DNA of 64,000 nucleotides from an uncultured Oceanospirillaceae bacterium (GTDB lineage Bacteria > Pseudomonadota > Gammaproteobacteria > Pseudomonadales > Balneatricaceae), in the NCBI GenBank assembly GCA_937136055.1, contig CAKZOD010000103.1:1-64000 (forward strand). Reading direction: 5' to 3'. Position 1 is the stretch's first letter; the number at the start of each line of letters is the position of its first letter. The notes below the pieces were generated by a model. That model searched no databases. It was not told where the DNA came from and was given only the letters and a program-made list of their open reading frames with translations. A program made the position numbers and the translations under genes. This document shows, piece after piece, positions 45,225 through 53,609 of this stretch.

Positions 45225-45331
45225 GGGAACATGCGATTATGTCCCAAACACCTTTATATGTCCTCGGGTACTGCGGATCTGGCCTCTTAGTTATCCACAG
45301 AGAAGATTTTGGGGCTTGGTCGCATGTTCCT
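45225..45331. repeat. MITE-like element B, copy 2 (107 bp) between phaC and phaR
   Basis: The ends are GGGAACATGCGATTATGTCC and, read inward from the right, AGGAACATGCGACCAAGCCC. The flanks carry a direct repeat CAGGTTC (45218-45224 and 45332-45338), as expected of a 7-8 bp target duplication. The right part is the inverted equivalent of the left part of copy 1 at 33205. It lies in the phaC-phaR gap. Confidence 0.8.
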
Positions 45332-45414
45332 CAGGTTCGAGCAGACTAAAGCTGTTACTGAAAGCGCGAGTGCTTTATGATGGCTCTGTTCAATAACCTG
45401 TTTGAGGCTCACTT

Positions 45415-45837
45415 TTGATTACAATAAAGAAGTATCCAAACCGTCGTTTGTATGACACGTCGACCAGCCAGTACGTAAATCTCGATTATGTACGCCAATT
45501 GGTAATGAGTAGCACTGAATTTGAGATTGTGAGCTCAAAAGATGGCAGCAATTTGACTAAAACAGTTCTTCTGCAAATCATTAGTGAATCAGAAACCAAT
45601 GAGAGCCAGTCATTATTAACAGATGCACTGCTCAAGCAGTTGATTCGTTTTTATGACAGTGAGATGCAAGTTTTTGTGCGCCAGTACCTAGAGCAAAGTA
45701 TGACAAGGTTCCTCGATCAACAAGAGTCAATGCAAGGGATGATGAAGAATCTTGTCGATTCTAGCCCAATGGGAATTTTTGGAAAGATGATGGAGCAAAA
45801 CGCCAGCATGTGGCAAAAAAAGGACGACGATAAATAA
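45415..45837 (+). CDS. phaR: PHA synthesis transcriptional regulator PhaR
   Basis: The 140-residue protein begins at a TTG after GAGG. It starts ITIKKYPNRRLYDTSTSQYV, the signature of the PhaR N-terminal DNA-binding domain, followed by the PHB accumulation regulatory segment. PhaR binds both granules and DNA, releasing repression of phasin genes when polymer forms. TGC-rich inverted repeats before both granule-protein genes downstream are likely targets. MITE copy 2 lies just upstream and may affect its transcription. Confidence 0.94.
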   Translation: MITIKKYPNRRLYDTSTSQYVNLDYVRQLVMSSTEFEIVSSKDGSNLTKTVLLQIISESETNESQSLLTDALLKQLIRFYDSEMQVFVRQYLEQSMTRFLDQQESMQGMMKNLVDSSPMGIFGKMMEQNASMWQKKDDDK

Positions 45838-45899
45838 ACGGTTGAAGAGCACTGAGTAGTCAATGCCCTTCTAAATATCTCGTCGCTGTTAAGTCAGTA

Positions 45900-47054
45900 T
45901 TACTTCAAGAAGATTGCAGCTTTTTGCGTTTCACAATAGTCGCTCACAGAAGTATCGAAAAGCTTGTGGCCCAAATATTGGTGAAAATCGACAATTATTT
46001 TCTCCATATCAACTAGTTTCCCACCCTGTGATTTAGTCGATAGCATGCCCCGTTGTAATCGCTCGCACAGCACTTTGTCCTCTAACATGAATGCATCAGA
46101 AAATTGAAACTCAGCACTTTTGAAGTTCTTTGCTGGGGATTTTGATAACCCTCCTGGAGTGACAGAGCATTGCTGATTACCTTGCGGCAATATATGAATC
46201 CAATCAAAGCCTTCATAAGAGATAATAGCAATAAAAGAAGGGGGCAGGAAGACGAGCAAATATTGATTGTAAGCTTCGTCATTGCTACCGCTAAACCACT
46301 TTGAAAGGGTGCTTTGAGCGCCTTTCATCTCCCCCCCACTGAGGCTTGAGTGTGCATCCCCAGCAACGTAATAAGCAGATTTTGTCGGAGTAACCTTTTC
46401 TAATGTCTCTTTATGAACTTTGAAAAGATGATAGCTCTCAATAGCATTTTCAACCGCTAATTTCCAATTTGACTGCCAGTGCTCAGTGGTTGTTTGATAG
46501 CTGTGTTGGAATCGCTCTAACTCAAATTTTTCAAGAAATGGATCAATCTTAGCGACTTTGTGGGCAAAAGACTGTGCCTGTGAAGAGAGGTTAACAAATA
46601 AAAGCCCTCTCCATTCGTGTAACTGAAAATGAGGTAGGGAGTGTTGTTCTTTAGCGAGCTTGCAGTTTCCTTCAAATGGGACGCCTAGTAACTCTCCATT
46701 ATCAGCGTAGGTCCATGCATGATAAGGGCATACAATGTTTTTCTGTAGCTGACCAAAGCCTAAATCAAGTAAAGGGGTACCGCGGTGACGGCAAATATTA
46801 GACAATGCTAGTAGGTCATTACTTTTAGAGCGTAAAAGTACGACTTGCTCCCCAGCCAAATCGAAAGCAAAGTAGTCCCCAGGACTTTTGAGTTTGTCTG
46901 CAGCGCAAGCAAATACCCAGTCGTTTTGGAATATTTGCTGTATTTCCAGCTGGTGGATAGTCTCATCATGATAAACATCAAAAGGTAAACAAAGAGCTTC
47001 TTCTATTGGTGTTTGGGCGTTATCTCGATAAGCTTTCAATAGAGTTTGTGGCAT
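45900..47054 (-). CDS. Rieske [2Fe-2S] ring-hydroxylating oxygenase, alpha subunit
   Basis: From the ATG at 47054, with GAGG upstream, the product has 384 residues. The Rieske motif is CRHRGTPLLDLG followed by CPYHAWTY (C-x-H ... C-x2-H). The mononuclear iron site reads NAIESYHLFKVH, with Glu bridging as in choline or carnitine monooxygenase types rather than Asp. These enzymes oxidise small quaternary amines or aromatics with a separate reductase; none is adjacent. The divergent TetR gene is the probable regulator. Position inside the PHA region does not imply a role in PHA. Confidence 0.88.
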   Translation of the reverse strand: MPQTLLKAYRDNAQTPIEEALCLPFDVYHDETIHQLEIQQIFQNDWVFACAADKLKSPGDYFAFDLAGEQVVLLRSKSNDLLALSNICRHRGTPLLDLGFGQLQKNIVCPYHAWTYADNGELLGVPFEGNCKLAKEQHSLPHFQLHEWRGLLFVNLSSQAQSFAHKVAKIDPFLEKFELERFQHSYQTTTEHWQSNWKLAVENAIESYHLFKVHKETLEKVTPTKSAYYVAGDAHSSLSGGEMKGAQSTLSKWFSGSNDEAYNQYLLVFLPPSFIAIISYEGFDWIHILPQGNQQCSVTPGGLSKSPAKNFKSAEFQFSDAFMLEDKVLCERLQRGMLSTKSQGGKLVDMEKIIVDFHQYLGHKLFDTSVSDYCETQKAAIFLK

Positions 47055-47128
47055 ATAACACCTCGGTGACGGCTGATATAAGTTGATAGCCAATTTGACA
47101 ATCAATTGCATCATATAATAAGCTGTCA

Positions 47129-47141
47129 TAATTGACAATTA
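47129..47141. promoter_or_regulatory. Palindrome between oxygenase and TetR genes (probable TetR operator)
   Basis: TAATTG-A-CAATTA is a perfect palindrome 25 bp before the TetR start. A related but imperfect TTGACAATCAATTG stands at 47095-47108, nearer the oxygenase start. Both share TTGACAAT. They are plausible operators for the divergent pair. Confidence 0.5.
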
Positions 47142-47166
47142 AATAGAAAAATTATCAGGTAGTAAC

Positions 47167-47766
47167 ATGGGTCGACCAAGTAAAAAAGAGCAACGCACAG
47201 AAGAAATATTAGATGCCTTTTATCGTTGTGTAGCGCGCTACGGGTTAGAGGGGAGTACTTTAGAGTTCATTGCGAATGAGGCGGGATTAAAGAGAAGTTT
47301 AGTACGTCATTATGTTGGTAATAGAGATAGCTTGGTTGATCAGTTGGTTGAGCGTGTATTGACGCACTCTAGCTTGCATTGGGAGGCCTTTTTGGCAGAA
47401 GTGCCTAGTGTGATGGAGCAGCATTCACAAGATGCTTTTATAGAATATATCTTGGAAGCCTTGTTTAGCGAACAACACAGTGACGCAGAGTACATCTTAG
47501 TCGTTGAGTCATTGATTTTTTCGGCGAATCACAATCCTGCGCTTAGAAAGAAAATGCAACAGTGGTTGCAGCGTTTTACGGATGACCTTGGACATATAAT
47601 GGGCGAAGTATTTAGTGATAAAACAGAGCAGGATTTGAAAGCCGTTTCATTTGGCATCATTTCTATCTATTTCAACTTGGATTCTCTTTCACCGCTGGGA
47701 ATGAATCATCTTTATCGTAAACCGGCACGCCACGCTGCTCGCTTATTAATTGACACATTGAAATAG
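47167..47766 (+). CDS. TetR-family transcriptional regulator
   Basis: The 199-residue protein has a TetR helix-turn-helix in its first 55 residues: RTEEILDAFYRCVARYGLEG, LEFIANEAGLKRSLVRHYVG. The C-terminal ligand domain is unclassified. It is divergent from the Rieske oxygenase gene with 112 bp between the starts and a palindrome near its own start, so local repression of the oxygenase and itself is likely. Confidence 0.92.
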   Translation: MGRPSKKEQRTEEILDAFYRCVARYGLEGSTLEFIANEAGLKRSLVRHYVGNRDSLVDQLVERVLTHSSLHWEAFLAEVPSVMEQHSQDAFIEYILEALFSEQHSDAEYILVVESLIFSANHNPALRKKMQQWLQRFTDDLGHIMGEVFSDKTEQDLKAVSFGIISIYFNLDSLSPLGMNHLYRKPARHAARLLIDTLK

Positions 47767-47825
47767 TACAGGTTTTCTCAGTACTGGTCGTAATTAAAGC
47801 ACAATAGAAAGTAGGTAAAAGTTAA

Positions 47826-47999
47826 ATGAATTATGCATATATTTTGGGTTGTTTGTTGCTCCTCTGGGTGGCACATGATTTGTTTGTAGGCTCTGTTTGG
47901 TTACATAGACAGTATTTTAGAGCCTCTGAGCCTTGGGGGTATTGGAGTATACTGCTGTTATGGCTAGCTGTAGCTGTTTCTTGTTTTTACTGGGTATAG
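47826..47999 (+). CDS. Small two-span membrane protein (57 aa)
   Basis: The frame MNYAYILGCLLLLWVAHDLF continues with a short polar turn (RQYFRASEPWGYWS) and a second helix, ILLLWLAVAVSCFYWV, where it stops. Two membrane helices in a hairpin are predicted. The ribosome-binding site (AGG, 11 bp upstream) is weak. I cannot assign a family. It lies between the TetR gene and the granule genes. Confidence 0.55.
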   Translation: MNYAYILGCLLLLWVAHDLFVGSVWLHRQYFRASEPWGYWSILLLWLAVAVSCFYWV

Positions 48000-48143
48000 T
48001 TTGACTCAGATTACTAAGGCTGCTGTTGCAGCCTTAAAGCTTACTTCACATCTCAATTCTGCCTTTCATTTGCTTGTCTAGCCTACTTCTACACTCACAG
48101 CTTTGCCGCTCTCTTGTTTCAATAACCTTATTTTCTTCATTGA

Positions 48144-48225
48144 TTGTGCAACGCAGCAAATAATCAATTGACCTTTTAAAATTAATTTGAGTATAATTTG
48201 TACAACTTTGTTGCGTTGCAGCATA
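48144..48225. promoter_or_regulatory. TGC-rich inverted repeats before the PhaF-like gene (candidate PhaR sites)
   Basis: TTGTGCAACGCAGCAA (48144-48159) and TTTGTTGCGTTGCAGCA (48207-48223) contain the same element in opposite orientation: the complement TTTGCTGCGTTGCA differs from TTTGTTGCGTTGCA at one base. PhaR of other bacteria binds TGC-rich sites such as CTGC-N3/4-GCAG. The sites lie 30-110 bp before the gene start. Confidence 0.5.
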
Positions 48226-48252
48226 TTTGTATATTTATAGGGAAGATTGCTT

Positions 48253-49026
48253 ATGTATTTAGAGACAAATAAATTATTCAATCAGTGTGCAGATACTATG
48301 CAAGGGCAGTTTGCACTTAATATGCGCTTTCTAGACAGCGCGTTTCAGTCGCAAAAGCGCTGGGTCGAACGTGCTATTAATCATCAACAACAGCTTCAAA
48401 ATGCTGTTTCAAAAAGTGATGACTTAGTACAAATGGGCGAGAGTGCCCAGGCATGCATAGAAGAGGTTGTTGAAAATTGGTTGGCGGATTGCGAAGAAAT
48501 TTGCCAAACACTACATCAACACAGCCAGGAGGTTTCTGGTTTCTACCGCTCATCAGCTGATTCTTTAGAGGGTGTTGTTTGTGAGCAGTCACTATCGTCT
48601 AAAAAGCCTTCAGATTCAATGGTGGAAACAAAAAGCGCAGGTGAAGCTAGCACTGTGAAAGCTGTTAATAAAACGCGCAGTTCGAGCGCAAGAAAAACAG
48701 CGGTTAAAAAACCAGTGGCTAAAGCGCTGAACTCTACAGTGAGTGCCCAAACAGATCAGAAAAGCATGACACCAGCATCTCGTGCTAAAAAAAGTGTCAA
48801 ACCAGCAACTCCAAAGACTAAAGCTGTTTCTTCGAGAGTTACGCCAATTGAAAAACAGGAAGTCGCTAAAAAAGTGGCTGTAAAGACTCCCGTTAAGAAA
48901 AAGGCTGCAAGTAAGGTTATAGCTAATACGGCACAACCTGCGGCTATCGAGAAACAGCCTACAAGTACCGTATCAAAGATTAAAGAAATCACTACGAATG
49001 AGCTAAATAACTCGTCAAAAAAATAA
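48253..49026 (+). CDS. PhaF-like phasin with histone-like Lys/Ala tail
   Basis: From the ATG at 48253 the product has 257 residues. The first 110 are a helical phasin-like domain (FNQCADTMQGQFALNMRFLD, WLADCEEICQTLHQHSQEV). The rest is a low-complexity tail rich in Lys, Ala, Pro, Thr and Ser (RKTAVKKPVAKALNS, KKVAVKTPVKKKAASKV), like the C-terminus of Pseudomonas PhaF, which binds DNA and helps share granules between daughter cells. The next gene is an ordinary phasin. The call rests on architecture and context rather than clear similarity of the N-terminal domain. Confidence 0.75.
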   Translation: MYLETNKLFNQCADTMQGQFALNMRFLDSAFQSQKRWVERAINHQQQLQNAVSKSDDLVQMGESAQACIEEVVENWLADCEEICQTLHQHSQEVSGFYRSSADSLEGVVCEQSLSSKKPSDSMVETKSAGEASTVKAVNKTRSSSARKTAVKKPVAKALNSTVSAQTDQKSMTPASRAKKSVKPATPKTKAVSSRVTPIEKQEVAKKVAVKTPVKKKAASKVIANTAQPAAIEKQPTSTVSKIKEITTNELNNSSKK

Positions 49027-49109
49027 TTTGCTGCACTGCAAAATAATACTTGACGGTTGTTTTTTGAACAGATACTATTTGATTAAATTTTAAATGCTGC
49101 ATAGCAGCA
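49027..49109. promoter_or_regulatory. TGC-rich inverted repeats before the phasin gene (candidate PhaR sites)
   Basis: TTTGC-TGCACT-GCAAA (49027-49042) and TGCTGC-ATA-GCAGCA (49095-49109) are inverted repeats. The second contains CTGC-N3-GCAG, the form described for Paracoccus PhaR, and sits 19 bp before the phasin start, suited to repression. Confidence 0.6.
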
Positions 49110-49128
49110 AAAAACAGGAAGCGCTGAT

Positions 49129-49482
49129 ATGTTTGATAAAATGAATGAACAACTGCAAAACTCAATGAAGCCAGTAACTGATTTAGCAAACTTAAATGCT
49201 AAAGCGTTTGAGCAATTAGCGACTCAACAGAGCACGCTTTTCTCGACGCTGATGTCAGGTGGTATGGCATTTGCGCAGAGCTCAGCTGAGCAAAAAGATG
49301 TAAATACATTAATGGAAGCTCAAAAAAGCTATGCACAAGACGTACAAGAAACTGTGCTAAAAGCAGCAAAAGAAAGCTATGCTGTTATCTCTGAAACTCA
49401 AGAGAAATCAGGTGAGCTACTGAAGAAGGCAATGGAAGACGCACAAGCTACAGTTGCTCAAGCAGCTAAAGCAGCCAAGTAA
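49129..49482 (+). CDS. Phasin family granule-associated protein
   Basis: The 117-residue protein is all helix: MFDKMNEQLQNSMKPVTDLA, NLNAKAFEQLATQQSTLFST and a long heptad-like region (KDVNTLMEAQKSYAQDVQET) ending in Ala/Lys repeats. This is the phasin_2 pattern; phasins coat PHA granules and control their size. A strong GGAAG site and candidate PhaR operators lie upstream, and a terminator follows the gene, so it is likely abundantly and separately transcribed. Confidence 0.9.
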   Translation: MFDKMNEQLQNSMKPVTDLANLNAKAFEQLATQQSTLFSTLMSGGMAFAQSSAEQKDVNTLMEAQKSYAQDVQETVLKAAKESYAVISETQEKSGELLKKAMEDAQATVAQAAKAAK

Positions 49483-49490
49483 ACCCTGTT

Positions 49491-49529
49491 GACCTTTCTT
49501 TGCGCTGTATGAAGAAAGGTCTTTTTTTA
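49491..49529 (+). terminator. Strong Rho-independent terminator after the phasin gene
   Basis: GACCTTTCTT (49491-49500) and AAGAAAGGTC (49512-49521) form a perfect 10-bp stem with an 11-base loop, followed by a run of T. Confidence 0.9.
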
Positions 49530-49769
49530 TTCCTGTGACTTAGCTGTAATATTTTCAAATCTATCACATGGATGCATATTCAAGGGATGTGAAAGCTCTC
49601 TCGGTTTGAGCGTCACAAGATCACAATAATTAAAACAGATCTCCTCACTTAGTGATTAGTTGCTCGTATAAGTAAAATTGAGATTGATGCTCGATGGCTG
49701 TAAACCTATAAACAGCCGGATGTATTGTTGAGCGAATCACAAGGTTTTCTGTTGTTATAAGGCCTAACT

Positions 49770-50987
49770 ATGCACTATCAAAGTTACGACTTTTTCACTC
49801 GTTACAATCAAATTTTTCATGACAGCTTCAGTGCTGTTCACGATATTAGCTGCCACCCGCTTAATCCTTTTTCATACACGCCTATGGGACGAGTGACGAA
49901 TGCTGTTTTAGAATCAAGTATGCGTTTAACAAGGCGCTACGATAAACTCGATTTCTCCATCGAAAGTATTGAAATCAACGGCAAAGCTGTAAGTGTTCAA
50001 GAGCAGATAGTTGAGAATAAAGTATTTTGCAATCTGTTGCAGTTTCAAGCTCAAGATGGCGTAGAGCGCGACAAAGTATTACTAGTAGCACCGCTTTCAG
50101 GTCATCATTCAACGCTGCTTAAAGGGACAGTAGAGGCTTTGCTGGTCGATCATGATGTGTATATTACAGACTGGTTAGATGCGCGAGATATCCCGGTTAG
50201 CAATGGCGCATTTAGCTTCGATTGTTACGTGACTTATCTGATAGAGTTTTTGACCTTTTTAGGCGAAGGCACGCATGTAATTGCTATCTGTCAACCTGCT
50301 GTGCAAGCTTTAATTGCAACTGCAGTGCTGGCTCAACAAGATAGTAAAATGACCCCGAAAACCTTGACGTTGATGGCAGGTCCCATTGATGTTTCAAAAT
50401 CGCCCACAAGAGTTAATGAGCTGGCTCATAAAAAGCCTGTCGATTGGTTTAAAAACAATGCGATTATGACAGTACCTGCGGGTTATGCAGGTGCGGGGCG
50501 TGATGTTTACCCAGGTTTTCTACAGTTGGGTGGCTTTCTGTCGATGAATCCTGAAGCGCACACTAAGAAGCATTTGCAGTTCTTCCAAAATTTGCTCTTT
50601 GGTGAACGTGAAGATGCGGATCGTTTTCGAGCTTTTTACGATGAATATATGGCGGTCCTCGATATGCCGGCAGAGTTCTACCTAGAAACTATTGAGCGAG
50701 TTTTTCAGGGTAACGAGCTTGCAGAGGGAAATATTACTTATCGCGGTGAAAAAGTAGATTTTGGCAGTATTCATAAGACTGCTTTGTTAACTGTTGAAGG
50801 TGAGTTAGACGATATTGTGGGAATAGGGCAAACGCGTGCAGCTCAAGAAATTTGCGCTAGCATCCCAGAATCAATGCGTCAGCATCATGAGCAAGAAGGC
50901 GCTGGTCATTACGGTATATTCAGTGGCTCAAAATTTAGGGCTCAAGTAAGACCTATGATGACTGAGTTTATTAAGAAATATAGCTAA
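49770..50987 (+). CDS. phaZ: Intracellular poly(3-hydroxybutyrate) depolymerase
   Basis: The 405-residue protein has no signal peptide. It matches the intracellular depolymerase family: LLVAPLSGHHSTLLKGTVEA, DHDVYITDWLDARDIP, and VIAICQPAVQ with nucleophile Cys174 in place of the usual Ser. TVEGELDDIVGIGQT holds the catalytic Asp and EGAGHYGIFSG the His. It would mobilise stored polymer. It lies at the end of the granule gene series, on the same strand as phaC but with its own upstream region. Confidence 0.93.
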   Translation: MHYQSYDFFTRYNQIFHDSFSAVHDISCHPLNPFSYTPMGRVTNAVLESSMRLTRRYDKLDFSIESIEINGKAVSVQEQIVENKVFCNLLQFQAQDGVERDKVLLVAPLSGHHSTLLKGTVEALLVDHDVYITDWLDARDIPVSNGAFSFDCYVTYLIEFLTFLGEGTHVIAICQPAVQALIATAVLAQQDSKMTPKTLTLMAGPIDVSKSPTRVNELAHKKPVDWFKNNAIMTVPAGYAGAGRDVYPGFLQLGGFLSMNPEAHTKKHLQFFQNLLFGEREDADRFRAFYDEYMAVLDMPAEFYLETIERVFQGNELAEGNITYRGEKVDFGSIHKTALLTVEGELDDIVGIGQTRAAQEICASIPESMRQHHEQEGAGHYGIFSGSKFRAQVRPMMTEFIKKYS

Positions 50988-51063
50988 AGCTAAATTTTAT
51001 AATGATGCAGTTAGCCACTGTTACCTAGTGGCTAACTAGCTATCTATCGATGAAAGCTTAGTT

Positions 51064-51786
51064 CTAGTACATGTGCTGACCACCGTTGATCGACAGTGTT
51101 GAGCCTGTTACAAACCCACCGTTATCGCTAACTAAGAACTCAACGGTACGTGCGATATCTTCAGGTGTTCCTAAGCGGCCAACCGGAATGGTTGCGATGA
51201 TTTTTTCAAGTACTTCAGGGGGAACAGCGCGTACCATTTCGGTATCAACATAACCTGGTGCTACTGCGTTCACAGTAATACCTTTCGCTGCATTTTCTTG
51301 TGCTAATGCTTTTGTAAAACCGTGGATTCCTGATTTTGCAGCAGCATAGTTAACTTGCCCATACTGGCCAGCCTGCCCATTCACAGAGCCGATATTAACA
51401 ATTCTGCCGAAGCCACTTTTGCGCATGTTATCGATTACTGCGCGGCATGTGTTGAAGCATGAGGAAAGGTTCGTTTGAATAACTGCATTCCACTGCTCGA
51501 ACTCCATTCGATGCATAGTGCCATCACGAGTGATACCAGCATTGTTGACGAGTACTTCAATGCTGCCATAATCTGCTTCAATTTGCTCGATGGCTTTTTT
51601 TGTCGCCTCGTAATCAGAAACGTCAAACTTGATAGTAGGGATTTCGGTGCGCTCGGTGAAAGCTTTTGCTGCTTGATCATTGCCCCCATAATTGGCAATG
51701 ACGTTATATCCCTTTAGTTTTAGCTTTGTGCTAATCGCTTCACCAATACCACGTGTACCACCAGTGACTAATGCAACTCTACTCAT
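51064..51786 (-). CDS. phaB: Acetoacetyl-CoA reductase
   Basis: The 240-residue SDR protein has the cofactor motif VTGGTRGIGEAIS, NNAGITRDGTMHRM, GSVNGQAGQYGQ and the catalytic YAAAK, followed by AVAPGYVDTEMV. The NAGITRD and SVNGQ strings are close to PhaB, which makes (R)-3-hydroxybutyryl-CoA from acetoacetyl-CoA with NADPH. Convergence with phaZ and nearness to phaC support the role. A beta-ketothiolase (phaA) is not in this window. FabG activity is a less likely alternative. Confidence 0.92.
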   Translation of the reverse strand: MSRVALVTGGTRGIGEAISTKLKLKGYNVIANYGGNDQAAKAFTERTEIPTIKFDVSDYEATKKAIEQIEADYGSIEVLVNNAGITRDGTMHRMEFEQWNAVIQTNLSSCFNTCRAVIDNMRKSGFGRIVNIGSVNGQAGQYGQVNYAAAKSGIHGFTKALAQENAAKGITVNAVAPGYVDTEMVRAVPPEVLEKIIATIPVGRLGTPEDIARTVEFLVSDNGGFVTGSTLSINGGQHMY

Positions 51787-52089
51787 ATGAACTATCCTTT
51801 TCGCAAATTATATTCAATATAGCTCTGGCCTAAGTGCCAAAGCATGCTCATCAATCTTGAAGTGTAAATTTCAAATGTGACTGTTTAATGTCGCTCGCTA
51901 CTTCAATATTGAATTAACAATAAAAGCATTGTGTCGAGATCTATCCTAATTGACTGTACGAATATCAAACACGATAGATAATAGCAGTTGAACAAATAAT
52001 AACTATTAGACGTTCGGAGACTGATTAAAAAAACAGCTGTTGGGGACGCAGTGTGGTAAGAGATATTTGAGAAAAAGAAAAAAAGCCTG
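51787..52089. other. Intergenic stretch upstream of phaB
   Basis: These 303 bp must hold the phaB promoter. I see no gene or clear repeat. Confidence 0.4.
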
Positions 52090-52407
52090 CTAGGGTTGCT
52101 CTATATGCTCTAGTACGTAGAGATTATCGTCGACGTGATCAGCGGGTTCTGCGATAGAGATAGTATAACCCTGTTCACTTAAATGCTGATTAATAGGGCT
52201 GTTAAACAATGTACGGCGAAAACTATTGAAACCGAAATCTTCTTGGTCGTAATAGTGCAAAAGGAAACTATAAAGCGTCTGCAATTTGAATTGCCAGTGC
52301 TGAGGGGGCGTTTCTAGGGTGTAAAAAGAGCAGAAACAATCGAGGAATTTTGAGTCTTTTCGGCAAAAAAGTAAAAATGGCTCAATAATTTGTTGGCTAT
52401 CAAGCAT
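52090..52407 (-). CDS. Hypothetical protein (105 aa)
   Basis: The product starts MLDSQQIIEPFLLFCRKDSK and includes HWQFKLQTLYSFLLHYYDQE and a C-terminal acidic part (AEPADHVDDNLYVLEHIEQ). It has aromatic-rich amphipathic helices and no signal peptide. I recognise no family and no clear ribosome-binding site, so the start may differ. It lies just downstream of cbtB on the same strand, 62 bp away. Confidence 0.55.
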   Translation of the reverse strand: MLDSQQIIEPFLLFCRKDSKFLDCFCSFYTLETPPQHWQFKLQTLYSFLLHYYDQEDFGFNSFRRTLFNSPINQHLSEQGYTISIAEPADHVDDNLYVLEHIEQP

Positions 52408-52469
52408 TAGTGGTAAAGCTTATGTGGCTGGAATAGCGTGTTAATTCCAGCCTCACAGATTGTCACAAT

Positions 52470-52655
52470 TTAGTGACAAGGGAATGCGAAAGCGTGGCGC
52501 GCATCGTGGGCAGCATTATGGATAACATCCATTGGGGCGAAACCAACAAACAGCACTAAAGCCAAACCTAAACCTAGAGCAGCAAAAATTTGAGTTGTGT
52601 TAGAAACTGAAATACCAGTAGTATTGGTAAGAGTAGTAGGCTGAGTATTCTGCAT
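52470..52655 (-). CDS. cbtB: CbtB-type cobalt transporter subunit
   Basis: From the ATG at 52655 the product has 61 residues: one membrane helix (IFAALGLGLALVLFVGF) and the His-rich end DVIHNAAHDARHAFAFPCH, the hallmark of CbtB. CbtB normally works with CbtA, a five-helix protein encoded next to it, in cobalt uptake for cobalamin synthesis. No cbtA is adjacent here. A structured leader may precede it (52727-52787). Confidence 0.88.
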   Translation of the reverse strand: MQNTQPTTLTNTTGISVSNTTQIFAALGLGLALVLFVGFAPMDVIHNAAHDARHAFAFPCH

Positions 52656-52726
52656 TTTAATTCTCCAGTTCACACTTATCTTTGTTAGTGTGGTTAGGTC
52701 ATTCCCTAATTGGTTATCTCTCATGT

Positions 52727-52787
52727 GGTGACGGTTGATAGTAGTGCCAATAGCTGCTTGGGGTCCCTAATCAATTTATCAGTCACC
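52727..52787 (-). promoter_or_regulatory. Possible structured leader upstream of cbtB
   Basis: Read on the minus strand, GGTGAC and GTCACC enclose a second stem (TTGAT/ATCAA) and an inner hairpin (CCAA/TTGG). The three nested stems lie 72 bp before the cbtB start. cbtB genes are often under cobalamin riboswitches, but the B12-box consensus is not recognisable here. Confidence 0.35.
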
Positions 52788-52899
52788 TTTAATGGATTAA
52801 GAGTAGCAGATCTCGTTAGTGAGGTGAATGCAGTTGTCAATAAAAACACGGGGATGTCGCAATGAGAACAACTGCATTATCTTAATCTAAGGTTTTCGC

Positions 52900-53520
52900 T
52901 TAGCTAACGCCTAGCCAGCAACCGACGAGCACCATCAAAGAGCCTGAAATTCGATTCATCAGCTTTACATTGTTCTTATTGAGTAGCAAGTGGCGCAATG
53001 CTTTTCCTCCGCAGGCATAGATCATCAAAGCGGTAAATTCTAAAGTGACTAATAACACGATGATAACTGTGAGTTGACTGCCAAGAGGCTGCTTCGCGTC
53101 GATAAAAGAAGGTAGCAATGCAATCATAAATGCCCAGCCCTTGGGGTTGGCAATGGCGGTTATAAAGCCATTGAATGCAAGCTCCTTGGCAGTAACTTGG
53201 CTGTTACTACTTTGCCCTGTGGTAATGACTAAGCGGCCACGGGATTGCCACATTTGATAGCCCAGCCAAATAAGGTAGGCAGCGCCAATAAATTTAAAAA
53301 CGAAAAATACTTGCGGCAACTTCAGCATCAATGTCGCGACACCTAACGCCGCACCTAGTGCCACGATAGTAATTCCTATCAATTCCCCGTACATCATATA
53401 TAGGGTTTTTCTGACACCAATAGACATACCAAGTGTCAAAGCTAGCAGCATGCACATCCCAGGTGTGAGAGAGACAAAGAAGAAAGTTGGGATAAAAAGC
53501 GCAATCAGAGTGAGCGACAT
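52900..53520 (-). CDS. LysE/RhtB family exporter
   Basis: The 206-residue membrane protein has about six helices. LTPGMCMLLALTLGMSIGVR near the start and GAAYLIWLGYQMW in the third helix are the LysE/RhtB family signature, as is FNGFITAIANPKGWAFM. The family exports amino acids or derivatives such as homoserine lactone precursors. The substrate is not apparent. It is probably a single-gene unit. Confidence 0.92.
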   Translation of the reverse strand: MSLTLIALFIPTFFFVSLTPGMCMLLALTLGMSIGVRKTLYMMYGELIGITIVALGAALGVATLMLKLPQVFFVFKFIGAAYLIWLGYQMWQSRGRLVITTGQSSNSQVTAKELAFNGFITAIANPKGWAFMIALLPSFIDAKQPLGSQLTVIIVLLVTLEFTALMIYACGGKALRHLLLNKNNVKLMNRISGSLMVLVGCWLGVS

Positions 53521-53609
53521 TAGTGAGTCTCAATTAGCTAGATAAGTGAATAGAAACATTTTAGAAGTAGTTGCGATGAAACATTGTTATGTCTCATCGC
53601 TGTTTAGCT

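Noticed and set aside
52656..52860. Cobalamin riboswitch before cbtB
   Set aside because: I could not find the B12 box or the conserved core; only generic nested stems are present, so it is listed as a possible structured leader instead.
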